Below are positions 5,713-6,524 of a DNA stretch of 6,524 nucleotides, piece after piece (the first letter of the stretch is position 1; each line of letters starts with the position of its first letter). The notes beneath the pieces were generated by a model. The model did not search any database and was not told the origin of the DNA. It worked only from the letters and a program-made list of their open reading frames with translations. The DNA comes from Caldifarciminota bacterium (GTDB lineage: Bacteria; Hydrothermota; Tepidihabitantia; Tepidihabitantales; Tepidihabitantaceae), in the NCBI GenBank assembly GCA_016935295.1, contig JAFGRF010000347.1:1-6524 (forward strand), in the 5' to 3' direction. The position numbers and the translations under genes are program-made.

Positions 5713-5784
5713 GGGAGAAGAGATCAAGGAATCGAGGGATCAAGGGATCAAGGGATAGAGGGATCGAGGGATCGAGAGACTGAG
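5713..5784 (+). repeat. 8-bp tandem array, about nine units (array C)
   Basis: The clearest short repeat in the window: nine octamers in register with consensus GGATCRAG. Two adjacent pairs are identical (GGATCAAG at 5737 and 5745; GGATCGAG at 5761 and 5769). The outer units are more diverged. It begins 36 bp upstream of the -35 box of the gene at 5621. CGGAAGCGG (5789-5797) runs directly into TCAGCCG after it, as after array A. Confidence 0.85.
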
Positions 5785-5957
5785 CGGACGGAAGCGGTCA
5801 GCCGTTGGCGCGTCGGCAGTCGTACCGTGACTGCTACCTGCTATCTTCCTAACTGCTCACTCGCTGCCTGCAGCAGCGCGATGTCCCGAAGCTTCCGGAA
5901 ATGGGGCGCCTGTCCTTGACCTTGACGAGGAAGTGTCGCCATTTGGTCCCTGATCCC
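5785..5957. other. Repeat-rich spacer without a convincing gene
   Basis: After the CGGAAGCGG and TCAGCCG words, a third short-period array of four heptamers lies at 5830-5857 (ACTGCTA then CCTGCTA, then weaker units). A six-pair hairpin CGCTGC-5 nt-GCAGCG follows at 5862-5878. Bases 5936-5957 show faint 8-bp periodicity on the minus strand (GGGATCAG type). No Shine-Dalgarno-led gene is visible. The hairpin is about 80 bp past the stop at 5958 and has no U-run. Confidence 0.45.
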
Positions 5958-6377
5958 CTAGTGGCCACGGATGTCCAGAATCTGGGTCCTCAGTCCTATT
6001 CGAAGGTGCAGCGTGCAACTGGCGGCAACCGTTCCGCGAACGAGCTTGTCCTCGTAGCCCAAGTAGACGACCATTAACCCAAACGCGCCTGGGTCGATAC
6101 CACCGATTAGGAACTCACCATGCTCATTGGTTGCGACCTGGCTGTCGGCTCCCATGAGTATCACTGCCACGCCAGCCAGCGCCCCCTTGGTTTTTGCATC
6201 GAAGACCTCGCCCGTGATGGCGCCGGTGCCCGCCGGGGCACTGTCGACACTAGTGACTGGCGTGCTTCTTGGCGCGCAAGCCGTGGTTCGTGGTGGCTGG
6301 CAGAGGTGCGCTCTTGTGCAGGCGACTGAGCACAGGCATGCAAGAACCAACAGGCAAAACGGGGCGCCGGGCCTCAT
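5958..6377 (-). CDS. Lipoprotein with a standalone carboxypeptidase-regulatory-like domain (139 aa)
   Basis: ATG start at 6377. Residues 1-20 are an export signal ending CSVAC, so Cys20 is a probable but imperfect lipidation site. A linker rich in Cys, Pro and Thr (21-50; Cys26, Cys34) leads to one transthyretin-like beta-sandwich at about 51-127. It opens GAITGEVFDAKTKGALAGVAV, continues TNEHGEFLIGGIDPGAFGLMVVYLGYED and ends CTLHLRIGL, which is the CarboxypepD_reg-like pattern (G-V-D--T---L-GV-V, T---G-F-I--I-PG-Y-L-V---GY). In many bacteria this domain precedes a TonB-dependent receptor or peptidase; here it stands alone, so a binding or structural role at the envelope is inferred. There is no Shine-Dalgarno, and a strong promoter abuts the start codon. 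Confidence 0.88.
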   Translation of the reverse strand: MRPGAPFCLLVLACLCSVACTRAHLCQPPRTTACAPRSTPVTSVDSAPAGTGAITGEVFDAKTKGALAGVAVILMGADSQVATNEHGEFLIGGIDPGAFGLMVVYLGYEDKLVRGTVAASCTLHLRIGLRTQILDIRGH

Positions 6378-6384
6378 CGCGGAG

Positions 6385-6412
6385 ATGATAGACTCGCGGG
6401 CGGGCGTGTCAA
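6385..6412 (-). promoter_or_regulatory. Strong sigma70-type promoter, leaderless, of the 139-aa lipoprotein
   Basis: A perfect TTGACA (6407-6412), a 16-bp spacer and TATCAT (6385-6390, five of six). Only seven bases separate the -10 box from the ATG, putting +1 at or one base before the start codon. Confidence 0.78.
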
Positions 6413-6430
6413 ATGGGCGGGGGAGAGCCT

Positions 6431-6452
6431 ACGGCCTGAGCCGTGAGGCCGT
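6431..6452. promoter_or_regulatory. Inverted repeat upstream of the leaderless promoter
   Basis: ACGGCCT-8 nt-AGGCCGT is a perfect seven-pair stem 18 bp upstream of the -35 box; an inner alternative ACGGC-4 nt-GCCGT overlaps it. It could be an operator or a terminator for an unseen minus-strand gene to the right. No U-run follows on either strand. Bases 6453-6524 hold nothing I can assign. Confidence 0.35.
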
Positions 6453-6524
6453 GGCGGCGCCACTCCGTGGACCGATGCCGTTGCCGCGCGGCTGAATCTG
6501 TCTCGTCTCGCGTCCCCGAAGCCC

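Noticed and set aside
5713..5784. CRISPR array
   Set aside because: Units are 8 bp and contiguous, with no spacers, no 25-40-bp repeats and no cas genes nearby.
5188..5919. Plus-strand open frame of 243 codons spanning the 180-aa gene and octamer array C
   Set aside because: Its translation is low-complexity (RDQGIEGS-type) where it reads through the tandem array, it is antisense to a better gene, and it crosses a promoter on the other strand.
5841..5942. 33-codon minus-strand frame starting 15 bases after the 139-aa lipoprotein gene
   Set aside because: There is a possible AGGG ahead of the ATG, but the product has no recognisable motif, the spacing is unconvincing, and its 3' part runs through a heptad array.

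Overview
This is a GC-rich bacterial window in which all six genes I can support lie on the minus strand, and all six begin with an export signal. The proteins are lipoproteins or secreted and membrane-anchored envelope proteins. They include a multi-PKD/PQQ-propeller protein, a seven-fold repeat propeller and a standalone carboxypeptidase-regulatory-like domain. This style of protein (domains with FDWGDGDTSDWS cores, and repeats of the SVQQTxDGGYIIAG...YLIKTDAxGDTLW type) is what I associate with uncultured lineages such as candidate division WOR-3 (Stahlbacteria) and neighbouring FCB-like phyla. That placement comes from recognising architecture, not from a marker gene, and is only moderately secure.

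Layout, in the direction of transcription (right to left). Positions 6524-6378 hold a spacer with a strong promoter. Then come a 139-aa CarboxypepD_reg-like lipoprotein (6377-5958), a 336-bp repeat-rich spacer, and a 180-aa secreted protein of unknown family (5621-5079). After a 156-bp spacer is an M23 metallopeptidase with three C-terminal membrane helices (4922-4005), then a 161-bp spacer with a near-consensus promoter. A probable two-gene operon follows: a 131-aa Ig-like lipoprotein (3843-3448) and a 384-aa seven-bladed-propeller lipoprotein (3366-2212), closed by a long terminator-like hairpin (2205-2167). After a further promoter comes a large PKD/PQQ lipoprotein that starts at 1941 and runs off the left edge.

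Four promoters with TTGAC(A/T) -35 boxes and 16-17 bp spacers can be read by eye. Two of them, at 3853-3880 and 6385-6412, place the expected transcription start within about three bases of the ATG, so these messages look leaderless. The other two have 5' leaders of about 20-40 nt with Shine-Dalgarno sequences. The two kinds also differ in the bases just upstream of the -35 box.

The spacers are built largely from degenerate short tandem arrays with 8-bp (GGATCGAG-like) and 7-bp (CAATCTA-like and CTGCTA-like) periods. They also share words such as GGGGGAGAG and CGGAAGCGG. Three of the four promoters have such an array beginning roughly 32-36 bp upstream of the -35 box. I see no rRNA, tRNA, CRISPR array, transposase or classical defence gene. 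The genes look like an envelope and surface set rather than a pathway; their shared feature is destination, not chemistry.
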